This document shows positions 22,698 through 32,659 of a stretch of 64,000 nucleotides of DNA, piece by piece. The DNA is from Caenorhabditis remanei (lineage: Eukaryota; Nematoda; Chromadorea; Rhabditida; Rhabditidae): positions 2,666,001 to 2,730,000 of the forward strand of contig NC_071333.1 of assembly GCF_010183535.1 (NCBI RefSeq), written 5' to 3'. The position numbers were made by a program, and so were the translations under genes. Position 1 is the first letter of the stretch; each line of letters opens with the position of its first letter. The notes under the pieces are model-generated. The model saw only the letters and a list, made by a program, of their open reading frames with translations, was not told the origin of the DNA and did not search any database.

Positions 22698-24956
22698 ATG
22701 TCTCAATTGAGCTACAAGCAAGGCAACCTGAAGGTGGCCATTGAAAAGCTGAAGGCCCTAACCACTTCAGCGGAGGAAAAAGTCGAAGTATGGCAAGACC
22801 TCCAACTGGAAGAGATTTCAGCTCACCAAACCGAGCTGGAAAAATTCAAAGACCTACTGGAGTCCAAGATCACCACATTGGACACTTTCACAGGAGAGTT
22901 CAACGCGGAAGTTGATCTCCTGGAAGACGACAAGGAGATAAAGAAGGCTGATGACGTCATCGCAGCAGTGATGGCAGCTATTGGAGAAGCAAATGAAGTC
23001 ACAGATCTGATCGCTTATGAGCTGAAGAGATGTGAAAAGGCAGCAGGAAGAAATCGCCAAGCTCCAGTTACTCCATCCACAGTATATCTCCCACCAGCAA
23101 CAACAGTCACTCAACAACCACAAGGACAACGCTGGGATATTCCCAGAATTCCCAAGTTCAAAGGAAACCGCTGGGAATTTGAGAATTTTTGGACAATGTT
23201 CCAGACATTCGTCCATTCATCCGATCAACCGAAATTGCTCAAATTCAACTTCCTGATTCAACTTTTGGAAGGAGAACCGAAGGAGCTGATTGCGAGGTAC
23301 AAACTTTCAGAGGACAATTACGAACGGGCTCTGGATCACCTCGAGAAGAAGTACAACAACCGAGAGGACATAATCTCGGATCTCACCAACAAACTCTACA
23401 AGGACAAGTCGGAATCAAACACGATTCCAGACCAACGCAAACTCTATGAGAGAGTTTTCATCATCTGTTCTCAACTCCAGGATCTCAAGGAGAACATAGA
23501 AACCAGAATGTTCAAAGATGCCATCGTCCAGAAATTCAGCAAGAAGATCCAGGAAGAAATCTTCAGAAGGAAATTGGACACTCCCACGGACGATTGGACA
23601 CTCAACAGGATCCTGGAGGACCTGGAAAAAGTGATCAAACAAGAGGAGGAGCTCTTCAAACTCATCAAAAGTGCAGAGTCGGAAAGAGAAAGATCAAACC
23701 ACAAGAATCCAGGACACAAAACAACAACGGACAAATTCCACTCAAGGGAAAACAAGAGCCCATACTGTCTATTCTGTAAAAAAGAAGGACACTGGGGAAG
23801 CGACTGCAGGACACATCCAGATCCGAAAGAACGGCTGGAAATGATACGAACAGATGGACGATGTGTGAAGTGTCTCAAGATAGGACACTCACCAGACAAG
23901 TGCGACAGAAGAAACTGCAGAAACTGTGACAAATCGCACCATTATTCCCTCTGCTTCAAAAAGATGGAAACCAATGGCTACAGAAAGTACGAGTCATTCA
24001 AAAAGAAGGACACAGGAGCGACATCAAAGCAAGAAGCAGAAAAGGACAAGCAGAAAAAAGCAAATGGCAGCGGACACACTGTAGCAGTCACATGCAGGCT
24101 CCAAGAAGAGATGGAGAGAGAAGAAGCCCAAGATTGGACAAGCTCAGTGGCTTTCTCGAAACAAAAAGAAAGTCCAGCAGCAATCCCAACGGTACAGGCA
24201 AAAGCGTGGAATCCAAAATTGAACGATTGGGACAACCTGTCAATTATGATTGACACGGGAGCCGACACAACATACATCTCTCGACAAATAGTGGAGAGAT
24301 GGAACCTACCAGATCTCGGAGAGAAAGAAATCTGGTTCAAAAGATTTAAGGAGCCAATTCCGGAAAGGGGTCATTTCATGAAAACCCAGATCACGCTCAT
24401 GACGGACCAGGACAACAAGATCACGGTCAATCCATATGTAACGACAGACCTGGTCGGACAATTGAGACGTACGGGAATGTCTGAATCAGATTTTCAATAC
24501 ATCAAGGAAATGAAGATCAAGCTCAACCAACCCGCTCTCAAAACGGATGTAGAACCATACATCATAATTGGTTGCGACTACATCCCAGAAATCATTCCCT
24601 CAATCCAGGAAAGACTGCCATCAGGAATTACCCTACTGGACACGGTTTTCGGGAAGACAACCTTCGGAAAGCCAGACCGAGATGAGTCGGAAGAAGAAAC
24701 TGAGTACATCAGTTACCAATTCTCCATCATCAAAGAGACGGACACCGCTCGTGAACGCGAAGAAGAACAACGGCGAGAAACGAAAATGAAGACAAATGAA
24801 GAATTCACGGGACCAGTGGCCGAAGAGATGGCTGAAACCGACAGGAAACTGTCGAAAAAAGAGAGACAAAATACTACAACCGATTGCCCTTCAAGCCAGA
24901 GATCGAATCTCTTCCGGACAATTGGTCGATCACGGAAAAAAGACTCTGTGGACTAG
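22698..24956 (+). CDS. retroelement Gag and aspartic protease
   Basis: The 752-codon frame has an N-terminal helical, coiled-coil-like Gag region, then a Gln/Asn-rich part and a conserved block (FWTMFQTFVHSSDQPKLLKF) usual in BEL/Pao gag. Three Cys/His-rich knuckles follow (CLFCKKEGHWGSDC; CVKCLKIGHSPDKC; CRNCDKSHHYSLC). The protease has the active-site motif IDTGADTTYIS near residue 515. The last ~25 codons (after about 24870) are out of frame with the pol continuation, which is open one frame over, so a one-base shift separates this from RT. That may be natural frameshifting or a disabling mutation; the run GAAAAAAGAGAG at ~24853 is the likely site. Predicted products would be virus-like-particle protein and its processing protease. 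Confidence 0.85.
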   Translation: MSQLSYKQGNLKVAIEKLKALTTSAEEKVEVWQDLQLEEISAHQTELEKFKDLLESKITTLDTFTGEFNAEVDLLEDDKEIKKADDVIAAVMAAIGEANEVTDLIAYELKRCEKAAGRNRQAPVTPSTVYLPPATTVTQQPQGQRWDIPRIPKFKGNRWEFENFWTMFQTFVHSSDQPKLLKFNFLIQLLEGEPKELIARYKLSEDNYERALDHLEKKYNNREDIISDLTNKLYKDKSESNTIPDQRKLYERVFIICSQLQDLKENIETRMFKDAIVQKFSKKIQEEIFRRKLDTPTDDWTLNRILEDLEKVIKQEEELFKLIKSAESERERSNHKNPGHKTTTDKFHSRENKSPYCLFCKKEGHWGSDCRTHPDPKERLEMIRTDGRCVKCLKIGHSPDKCDRRNCRNCDKSHHYSLCFKKMETNGYRKYESFKKKDTGATSKQEAEKDKQKKANGSGHTVAVTCRLQEEMEREEAQDWTSSVAFSKQKESPAAIPTVQAKAWNPKLNDWDNLSIMIDTGADTTYISRQIVERWNLPDLGEKEIWFKRFKEPIPERGHFMKTQITLMTDQDNKITVNPYVTTDLVGQLRRTGMSESDFQYIKEMKIKLNQPALKTDVEPYIIIGCDYIPEIIPSIQERLPSGITLLDTVFGKTTFGKPDRDESEEETEYISYQFSIIKETDTAREREEEQRRETKMKTNEEFTGPVAEEMAETDRKLSKKERQNTTTDCPSSQRSNLFRTIGRSRKKDSVD

Positions 24957-26474
24957 TCAAACAGCATTCTACAGAAGTTCTGGAAACCATGGACAAGGTC
25001 ATGAAGGACCAAATCGAGAAAGGATTCCTGGAAAAAGTGGACAAGAACACTCCAACGAAGAATCCCATTCACTACAATCCACTACAAGCAGTGCTTACAC
25101 CCCACAAGACCACAACCAAATGTCGAATGGTGGTAGATGGAGGAAGTCACTTCAAAGGGAAGCCATCATTAAACGACATGATCTACCAAGGACCATCAAT
25201 TCTACCGGACATAACGGACATGCTCACGAGACTCAGATCGGGAGCAACGATGATCACCGCAGACGTGGAGAAAGCTTTCTTACAAGTTTTCTTACATGAG
25301 GACGATCGAGACGTCACCAGGATTTTGTGGTTGGAAGACATCTACAAACCACCAACACCGGACAATATTGCGGTATACCGCTATACTCGAGTTTTGTTCG
25401 GACTCAATGTCTCACCATATTTGCTAGCAGCAACTATTCAACACCACCTCGGACAAAGCGAGAATATCGATCTTGCTAACCAAATCCTCAACAACACGTA
25501 CGTGGACAATGTCATTCTGACAACAGATGAATCCACAGAAGGAACCCTGGACATTATCAAGTTCAGCAAAGAAACCTTCAACGAAATGGGAATGAACTTG
25601 AGAGACTACAGGACAAGTTCAGAAATTCTGAATCAACTCATTCCAGAGCAGGACAGATCGCAAGAAGTCATCATGAAAGTTCTGGGAATCGAGTGGAACT
25701 CCGAAACGGACAACTTGAGAGTCTTCATCTCAATGGAGCATCAAGCAACCAACTCAAGAAGGACTGTATCAAGTGCTATTGCAAGCAACTTCGATCCCAC
25801 AGGGAACTTGGTACCACTGATCCTGCCAATGAAACTGTTCCAGAGGAATCTTTGGGACGACGAATATCAATGGGACACCAAAATCACCACAACCCATGAA
25901 GAGCAATGGAAAATGTTGGTAGACCAATGCAATGGATATTCCAGGAATATACCAAGAAATGTGATCGAGAAATCGAAGTCAAACACTCTGGTCACATTCA
26001 CAGATGCCAGCAAAGATGCAACAGCATGCTGCATCTACATCGTCAACAATCTCGGAGCCAACATCATCTTTGGTAAAAGCCGAGTGAAACCTCTGAAAGA
26101 AAGCTGGACAGTTCCCAAATTGGAGATGCAAGCGTTGAAAATGGGAGTTTCGAAGACCCGCACAGTACTCGAAGCCTTGATGATCGGACAAATCAAGGTG
26201 GACAAAATTGTCATCCTCACGGACAGTACAATAGCTCTCAGCTGGTTGAAACAGAAGCCAGGTGTGAAAGAAGTTGGCATATTCATCAACAACCGATTGA
26301 AGTCGATCCATCAGGACACCAAAGCAATCCAGGACAAACAGATTCCAGTGCAATTCGGACACGTGGCAACAGAAGACAACCCAGCTGACCACGGAACTCG
26401 AGGACTGGACAGAGAACAATTGGACATGTCAAATTGGTGGCATGGACCCAGCAGCCTGAAACAAGACCAGAAAA
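24884..26474 (+). CDS. retroelement reverse transcriptase and RNase H, truncated
   Basis: Continues pol in a different frame from gag-protease. RT motifs seen: CRMVVDGG, ITADVEKAFLQVFL, the fingers/palm block LFGLNVSPYLLAATI, and the catalytic box as YVDN in place of the usual YxDD, which keeps one of the two aspartates. RNase H shows FTDASKDATACC and ILTDSTIALSWL, with a terminal HVATEDNPADHGTRG block. Soon afterwards the frame runs into the inverted LTR and stops at 26488, so integrase is absent. The element copy could not move by itself. The YVDN change, if not compensated, would probably also impair reverse transcription. Confidence 0.85.
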
Positions 26475-26686
26475 ACTTGGGTAATTAAACCTTTATTAAA
26501 AGATAAAAGATGAGCTCTCGCCTCTGCTTTTATACTGGGCAGAGGCGGAGCCAAACAGAAAGTGTGTGGGTGAAGGAATTCAATTAAAACAGATAGAAAG
26601 AATGATTCAAGACTAAAAGCCTATGAATCATATTGGATGTGAGCGGGGAAAAGAAAGTGGGAGATGTACAAAGTACATCGAGTACA
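26475..26686 (-). repeat. inverted, 3'-truncated LTR copy
   Basis: Reverse complement of 22193-22406 (about 212 bp) with only a few differences, for example TCGATGTAC in place of TCGATATAC. It starts at the exact LTR tip against host DNA. It ends about 19 bases after AATAAA, so it lacks the last ~67 bp of the LTR. Confidence 0.9.
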
Positions 26687-27195
26687 AGGACGTCCCAACA
26701 AATGCTCAGACCTTTGGTCTTTCTGTATCATGATGCTTCAGATGTATACATGCACTGACGAATACTGGCCTGACCACGCCGATCATCCACAAGTGCAGTA
26801 TTTCCGAAACCTGCAGCATGGGATAGGTCAAAGAATGACAGCAGAGTTATGGGATGAGGTGGCGAAAATCAAAGGGTGAGTGAATACAAACAAAAAAACC
26901 AATAATTAAAACACTGAAATCAATTGTGTTTGCTCATTGTTTTGACAAAATACACACTTTTGTGACTATAAAATAAAACTAAACTTGTTTTTCCAGAGGC
27001 AAGAAGGTTCGTGGCGCTCTCAAACTTTATGATAACGGACAGGCAGAACCAAATACGCCACCTTTGATGAGCCTCAAACGTTCATATCACGCTGATCACT
27101 TGTTCGAATTCTTGCAGTACGCTATGGTTCTTGACTGGAATGTAAGACCAACGGTTGAAGAACTCCTCAATCACGATTTCTTCAAGAAAAACTAG
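26687..27195 (+). pseudogene. promoterless 3' fragment of the kinase gene
   Basis: Contains exon 6 (minus its first base) at 26687-26875 and exon 7 at 26997-27195 with splice sites and stop intact. There is no catalytic loop, so no kinase can be made. Transcription from the adjacent LTR would run away from it, because the LTR points left. Confidence 0.9.
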
Positions 27196-27942
27196 ATCAA
27201 TTTCATTCTTGCTGTCTTCATTGATTAAACTCTATCTACAGTATTACTTTATTATTCATCTTAAAATTTATTATTTCATCTAAAATAATTCTCTTTATTC
27301 ACTTTCATAGATTTACTTTTTTTCAGTCATTTAAAAACCTTGTGAATAGCTTTCTTCTCTTTTCCCGTGATGCTTACTTAATTTCTTCTTTTCTTACTTT
27401 TCCCCAAAACTTGTATTTCTCTAAACTTACTCTCTTTCAGAGTTTACTCGTTCATTATTTCGAATGACTGTCATCATGTACCATCTTATAGTCACCATCA
27501 TACAATAATCTATCATCATGTACCATCTTATAGTCACCATCATTCAATGATCTATCATCGTGTAACATCTTATAATTATCCATCATCATGTACCATTAAT
27601 CACATTAAAATAAATAGAATTCCTGGTGTATCCAGATGAAAATAAATCTGTATAATTTTTCAGCTTCTCAAAACATATTCAGATGCTTAGAACAGTTCGC
27701 GCCTTGAAAACAGAAGATTTCATCACTTCTTTGAAGAAATATTGTTTTCTTTTATCCCCGAAACCGCTGGGGACCGCAATTTCGACACGAGTCGCAGCTG
27801 TTGAAGTGACGAGGAAAAAACCATACTACAAACTTCTTTTCTCCTACAGGTCCCGCGATTCATTAAAAAAAACGACTTTTTCTTTGTTTTGAATTAACAA
27901 GGGTATGGATTTGATACATCAATCAGCGCCTATGGAACGCCA
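26687..27942 (+). repeat. right copy of the 1,256-bp direct duplication
   Basis: Gap-free copy of 20604-21859; see the left copy. It is directly preceded by the LTR tip and runs on into the rest of the tandem repeat, so this copy has the original right flank while the left copy has the original left flank. Confidence 0.95.
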
Positions 27943-28670
27943 GCGCGTCTTCTTTCTGAGAAGGTTGGGGCAGTGTTTTTCGGCTGATTGGAAAAGGACA
28001 ACAACGTTCGTAACAGATAAAATAATCCGTGTAGTGAGATCTACATTTTTATAGTTGACAATTTCTCGATTAACAAGCAATCTATGGGGCAAGCAATCTA
28101 TGGCAGTGAGAAACGGAAAAAAAAAAACGCGTTTATACGACCTCAGCGCGTCTCCTCTTTGAGGAGCTTAGTGCAGTGTATCTCGGCTATTTGGAGACGG
28201 ACACAAAAGTTGATAACAGTTGAAAAAATCCGTGTATTGAGATCTAAATTTTCATAGTTGACAATTTCTGGATTGGTATACGAGCAAGCAATCTTTGGCA
28301 GTGAGAAACGAAAAAAAACGCACCTATGGAACACCAGCGCGTCTTCCCTTCGATGTCGATAGGGCAGTGTATCTCGGCTGTTTGAACGCTGACAAGAAAG
28401 TTGTCAACAGATAAGATTTTTCGTTTATTGTGCTCAACATTTTTTAAGTTGACAATTTCTTGATTGGTATACGAGCAAGCAATGTATGGCATTGAGAAAC
28501 GGAAGAAAAACGCGCCTATGGAACGCCAGCGCGTCTTTCCTTTGAGGAGGTTAAGGCAGTGTATCTCGGCTGTTTGGAAATGGATAGTAAAGTTGATCAC
28601 AGATAAAATTATCCGTGTATTGAGAACTACATTTTTATGGTTGACAATTTCTTGATTGGTAAACACAGGT
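27925..28670. repeat. ~190-203-bp tandem repeat, four copies
   Basis: The word CAGCGCGTC recurs at about 27941, 28144, 28334 and 28527. Units share GCAGTGTATCTCGGCTGTTT, ATCCGTGTATTGAGATCTAC and GTTGACAATTTCT. The left end of this array also appears at 21822-21859, so one breakpoint of the kinase duplication lies inside the first repeat unit. Minus-strand frames across it are repeat translations. Confidence 0.85.
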
Positions 28671-28922
28671 GAGCCGCTGAGGATCATATATGTAATCGCA
28701 CGGTAGCGTAAATGTAGCTAGAAAGAATCAGGGTTGTGTCCTAGATGTGTCCATATGGGTCCACGCGCGGTCGGCGGAAAACGTGTGGCGCATATGGATC
28801 GTATATAGATCGCATATCAGGTTTAATTATACCAACCGCATTTGGTTGATTATTCTCTATAAAAAACAAAAAAAGCCAAATTAATTGTTGTGATGGTGGT
28901 CTAACACTTACATTCTGACTAG
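28671..28922. other. no gene seen
   Basis: Spacer containing several CATATG/ATATGG words and a TATAAAAAA at ~28860, just upstream of the FTH-like exon. Confidence 0.4.
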
Positions 28923-29138
28923 TTGCGAGATATTCGTATTTTTAATGTCGCTGAAGAAGACATTCCAAAACCGTGGAACCTCAAAGACCTTAGTGAGTCT
29001 GTCCAATGGGAAAAGGCCAAGACACTTCATATCGAAGGAAACTGTGTGAAGATTCCCATTTTGAATCTCCTCTACTTCTCAATAGTAAACGTCTCGATTC
29101 CCCTAATCACTACTTCTGATGCCGTATGGTTGCGAAAT
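28923..29138 (+). pseudogene. FTH/DUF38-type exon of an F-box gene, fragment
   Basis: A 72-codon open exon lies between CTGACTAG and a donor-like AAT/GTAACT. The translation has the pattern QWEKAKTLHIEG, then a hydrophobic strand and ITTSDAVWLRNV. This resembles the FTH (DUF38) repeats of nematode F-box A proteins, where QW-K-K-L and the later D-x-x-x-L-K-x blocks are conserved. No F-box exon or following exons are found, and repeats lie on both sides, so it is probably a gene relic. Confidence 0.5.
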
Positions 29139-29185
29139 GTAACTGGTTTTTTTACAATTTGAGATTGTTTCAAGATAAGCTAATT

Positions 29186-29222
29186 TTTTTTGCTGAGGCT
29201 AACTGAGATTTTGCTGACGCTA
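29186..29222. repeat. two units of a 21-bp minisatellite
   Basis: TTTTGCTGAGGCTAACTGAG words, the same family as the arrays at 29435-29696 and 32960-33190. Confidence 0.7.
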
Positions 29223-29434
29223 AGTAAAGAGGTCACTGTAGGATGAGGACTCTTTGAATGGCGCAGGTGGTTCAGTGGTATTTGGAATATATATGTTTAT
29301 TGAGTACTGTAGAATAATAAGCGAGGAGCAGGGGAAAAAGGGGGAAGGAAAGAGATGAGGGGGACACGGGTGACAATGAAGTGGGGATTCAGAGAGTCGA
29401 CAAAAATGCAATAATTTACAGAACACACCTAAAG

Positions 29435-29696
29435 AGATTTTTCTGAGGCTAACTGAGATTTTGCTGAGGCTAACTGAGATTTTGCTGAGGCTAACTGAGA
29501 TTTTGCTGAGGCTAACTGAGATTTTGCTGAGGCTAACTGAGATTTTGCTGAGGTTAACTGAGATTTTGCTGAGGCTAACTGAGATTTTGCTGAGGCTAAC
29601 TGAGATTTTGCTGAGGCTAACTGAGATTTTGCTGAGGCTAACTGAGATTTTGCTGAGGCTAACTGAGATTTTGCTGAGGCTAACTGAGATTTTGCT
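29435..29696. repeat. 21-bp minisatellite, ~12 units
   Basis: Near-perfect repeats of TTTTGCTGAGGCTAACTGAG plus A. Since 21 is divisible by 3, both strands give heptad frames (LRLTEIL on plus; SAKSQLA on minus). The units are nearly identical and show no sign of coding selection, so the frames are not called as genes. Confidence 0.95.
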
Positions 29697-29975
29697 GACA
29701 AGGGAAGTATTTGGAGACGCCACTTTCAAACGACCTATAAATTTGGTCATAGGTACTTTCGACCACGAGGAGTCCATTTCTGCAGTCAAAACCTGCTAAA
29801 TGTCTCTGTGAGCCGAGTTATGAGCTTTTAAACTTTTCGCTTTTAAACTAACCGCTGGGGAACACAAATTTAACTGAGTAATGGCGTATATATGTCCGAT
29901 TTGTAATTCCATGTGAAAAAGCTTGCCCATATGAAAAGTTTAAGAGCTCATAACTCGGCTCGCAGAGATATTTAG
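29697..29975. mobile_element. truncated fold-back element
   Basis: The left arm (CTTTCAAACGACCTATAAAT ... CGAGTTATGAGCTTTT) and the short right arm (AGAGCTCATAACTCGGCTCG) are inverted. It belongs to the family complete at 57857-58310 inside the MYND/SET gene. The 21-bp minisatellite abuts its left tip. Confidence 0.7.
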
Positions 29976-30052
29976 TTGGGTATTTAAGGCAGATTTTTCT
30001 TTCATTTTATGATTATTTTTGCATTTTTTCATTTTTTTTTCCTACTATTCTC

Positions 30053-32519
30053 ATGGATTTCCACGTTGTCACCGTTCTCCATCGTCTGCTGAAGAAATTT
30101 GAGGAATATGGGGACATTCCCGGGAATCCAGAGGTATCTCGAAAAGAAGCGATGTTTGCCAATAGACTAGCTGGTCTCATTCTGGAAGCGGAAAATGGAT
30201 TAATGGATATTGAAGAAGAAGATGTGATCGAGATTGAAGAAGATGTTGATTGGGAAGCACCAGAGTTTGATGTGAGTTAATCTGGATTTTCAATCAACTC
30301 ACAGTCTCCCAAACCCCGAAAAACAACTGCAAGCGAAAGTTCTCAGTGGAGCGCAAAGGCCGCGCGCTACAGTAGTCAAAAATATTTTTTTATTAATTTT
30401 TCAACTGAAAATTTTGATTTTATTCAAATTACGAACAATAAAGGAAATAAAAAGTGAAATTTGTCCATAACAAATAACGAGAAAGGCAAAAGCAACATTT
30501 CGGAAAAAATAAAACTATTTTTAGAGCAAAAATAGAGGCCCTGATACAGATCGAAGTTTTGGCCTGAAAAATCGGTTTTTCCATTATTTCTCGAAACTTA
30601 TTCGGCAAAAAAGTGACCCATCCATAATAAATTAAGATCTATTTATTGCGGATTTTTTGAGCTATAATAAAGGTCGAAACGTCAAGAAATAGTGGGCTGG
30701 ATATAGTTTGAAGCCGAGAATTCGCCAATAAATTTTGTGTAAAATCATCAAATGCAACACTCAAAAGACATGATATCATGGTTTTTCGAAGAATAAGTGT
30801 TTTTCCTTGATGTATTCACCACATTAACCTTTATTGAAGTGGCTTTTTCATGTTTAGCTTCACGCTAAAAATTAAAAAATTCACTTTTAGACCTGCAAAT
30901 TTCTCAAATTTTTCGTTTCGGGAGGGGAGATCGAAAATTTCCTTGCAGTTCTTACTCGGACTTTGGGAGACCGTGCAACTATCATCTTCACTATGTGTTT
31001 TCCAGGCATTGGATAGTGATGATGCTTCTCCCAACCAAACCTTCCGATTCGGGGACAGATGGGTCAACAAAGAAGATGTTGAGAAAGCCTTATCCTACTA
31101 CAGAGACACTTCAAAAGGACATCGAACTGCGCAAGCAATGTACAGTCGCTTCCGTTGGCTATCTACCAACTATCATCTCCAGAAGTTACGAGATATTGAG
31201 AACGAAGGAGCTTCATACAAAGGAGACCGATTTCGACTTCTTGCCATTCTGGCTGATCGTCTTTTTGAAGAAGTCAAGAAACGACTAAATGAAGGCCTCA
31301 CTCTTCACGACAGAGATTTGCGGTCATTGACTCTAGACTTGAACAGAAAAGAGTTCAACGTCGTCGGATTTCTTGCAAGTCATAAATGGATCACTCGTTG
31401 GAAATCGAGTAGGAGGTAAATTCAGATTTTAGAACATCATTTCTATTGGTATATTTTCAGAATTGTTTCCCGGCGGATCACAAAGTTTGTCACAAAGAGG
31501 TGCATGTTAAACCAGGATCAACTTGAGAAACAATCGAAGGAGTTTGTAAAGACTTCTCGGCAAGAAATGCCCCAATTCTCACCATCGATGATCCTAAATT
31601 GTGATCAAACAGGGATTCAGAAGGAACTCCACGGAGCAAGAAGCCTGGCTTTTGGAGGGGAAAAGGTATCCCACTGTTAGAATATAAACTCCAAATAAAA
31701 ATTAACTTTTTTAGACTGTGGTTCGCTCCGTTCAGGCCAAGTCATCGCTCACTCACTCCTTCACCTTCATGCCGGTTCTTTTCGCCGATGGCACGATGGG
31801 ACCGAAGGCATACATGGTTATGTCGGAGCCTACTGGTCAATTCCCAAAATCCCAGCCTATTCCCCACACCCCAAACTTGGAAGTTCGAGCTGCTAAATCC
31901 CATATCATGACGAAGGAGTTGATGTGTGATTTCCTGACTTCCTGTGTCTTCATCCCATCTGTTCCGAAGAAATTGTTCTTGCTTCTCGATTCTTGGCCTC
32001 CATTCAAGGATCATGCAAAGATCAGAAGCTGTTTGCCACCGGGAACAGATGTTACAATCAGGAACATACCACCACATTGTACGTCAATGATTCAGCCACT
32101 TGACGTCTACTGGAATGGACCATGGAAGGTATGAAAAAGCAGAAATTCGGTATAAATAAATTACTCATACTTTCCAGGCCCTCCTGAAGAGATTCAATTC
32201 ACACGCGGTTGCTTTCTACCCCGACTACGTCATCGCACAAAGAAACAACCAAATAACGATGGTCTCGGTGCTTTTCCACCAAATTAGTTCAAAAAGATTC
32301 AAAGATTTCACCCAATATTCATGGAATAGAAGCGGTTACATAGATGTCTACACTCCATTCCAAAGTCCACTCAAATACTTATGCAATGGGGTAGAGCTCC
32401 AAATCTGCGCAGTCAATGGATGTGATAATGTATGTTTTCTTCACTGTGGGAGATGTGACGATTATCTCTGTTTATCTCACTTGGCCATCATAAACCCCCA
32501 TCTGTGCCCAAATAGTTGA
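30053..32519 (+). CDS. pogo/Tc5-like DDE transposase or domesticated derivative, 5 exons, ~529 aa
   Basis: Exons 30053-30271, 31006-31415, 31461-31665, 31715-32128 and 32178-32519 join without stops; AATAAA lies at 32552. The N terminus is acidic. A CENP-B/Tc5-type DNA-binding region follows (FLASHKWITRW ... SRRITKF, ~192-219). The DDE catalytic core shows NCDQTG (D258), LLLDSWPPF (D370) and HCTSMIQPLD (D408), giving D-111-D-37-D spacing. The C terminus has a Cys/His-rich segment (CDNVCFLHCGRCDDYLC). In autonomous elements the protein would bind terminal repeats and cut DNA in the nucleus. I could not find matching inverted repeats around the gene, and it keeps four host-style introns, so domestication or a very old copy are both possible. 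Confidence 0.8.
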
Positions 32520-32659
32520 ATATGCCTGAATGTTTTATAATTTTTTAATTTAATAAAGTCAATTTTTCCATAGATTCTTTTGTTAAAAAATCATTAAAAC
32601 CCATAAAAATAGATAAAATCCATTTCCAGAAAAACAGAAAATCCAAAAAGAAAAAAAGA

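Larger units (their letters stand above)
21858..26686 (+). mobile_element. rearranged BEL/Pao-type LTR retroelement
   Basis: Order from left: a 55-bp piece of leader (21858-21912, identical to 22551-22605); a 3' internal end with a purine-rich tract GAAAGCCGGGAG just before the LTR; one full LTR (22193-22473); primer-binding site, leader and gag-pol up to RNase H; then an inverted, shortened LTR (26475-26686). The integrase domain is missing. The left border is a 2-base microhomology join. The right border is the exact LTR tip (TGTACTC, inverted) on host DNA. BEL/Pao is assigned from the gag knuckle-protease-RT-RNase H order and motif style. Confidence 0.85.

Noticed and set aside
22854..26419. 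Several minus-strand frames opposite gag-pol
   Set aside because: Shadows of the retroelement coding strand; no independent motifs.
26687..27942. Functional second kinase gene
   Set aside because: Only the last two exons are present; no ATP-binding or catalytic loop and no promoter in the right direction.
28143..28687. Minus-strand 147-codon frame
   Set aside because: It spans the ~190-bp tandem repeat, with repeating peptide and no splice or family support.
29220..29799. Heptad-repeat proteins on both strands
   Set aside because: Direct translations of a 21-bp minisatellite; both strands are equally open and units are near-identical.
30053..30280. Stand-alone 75-residue protein
   Set aside because: It ends at a good donor (GAT/GTGAGT) and joins in frame to the transposase exons, so it is exon 1 of that gene.
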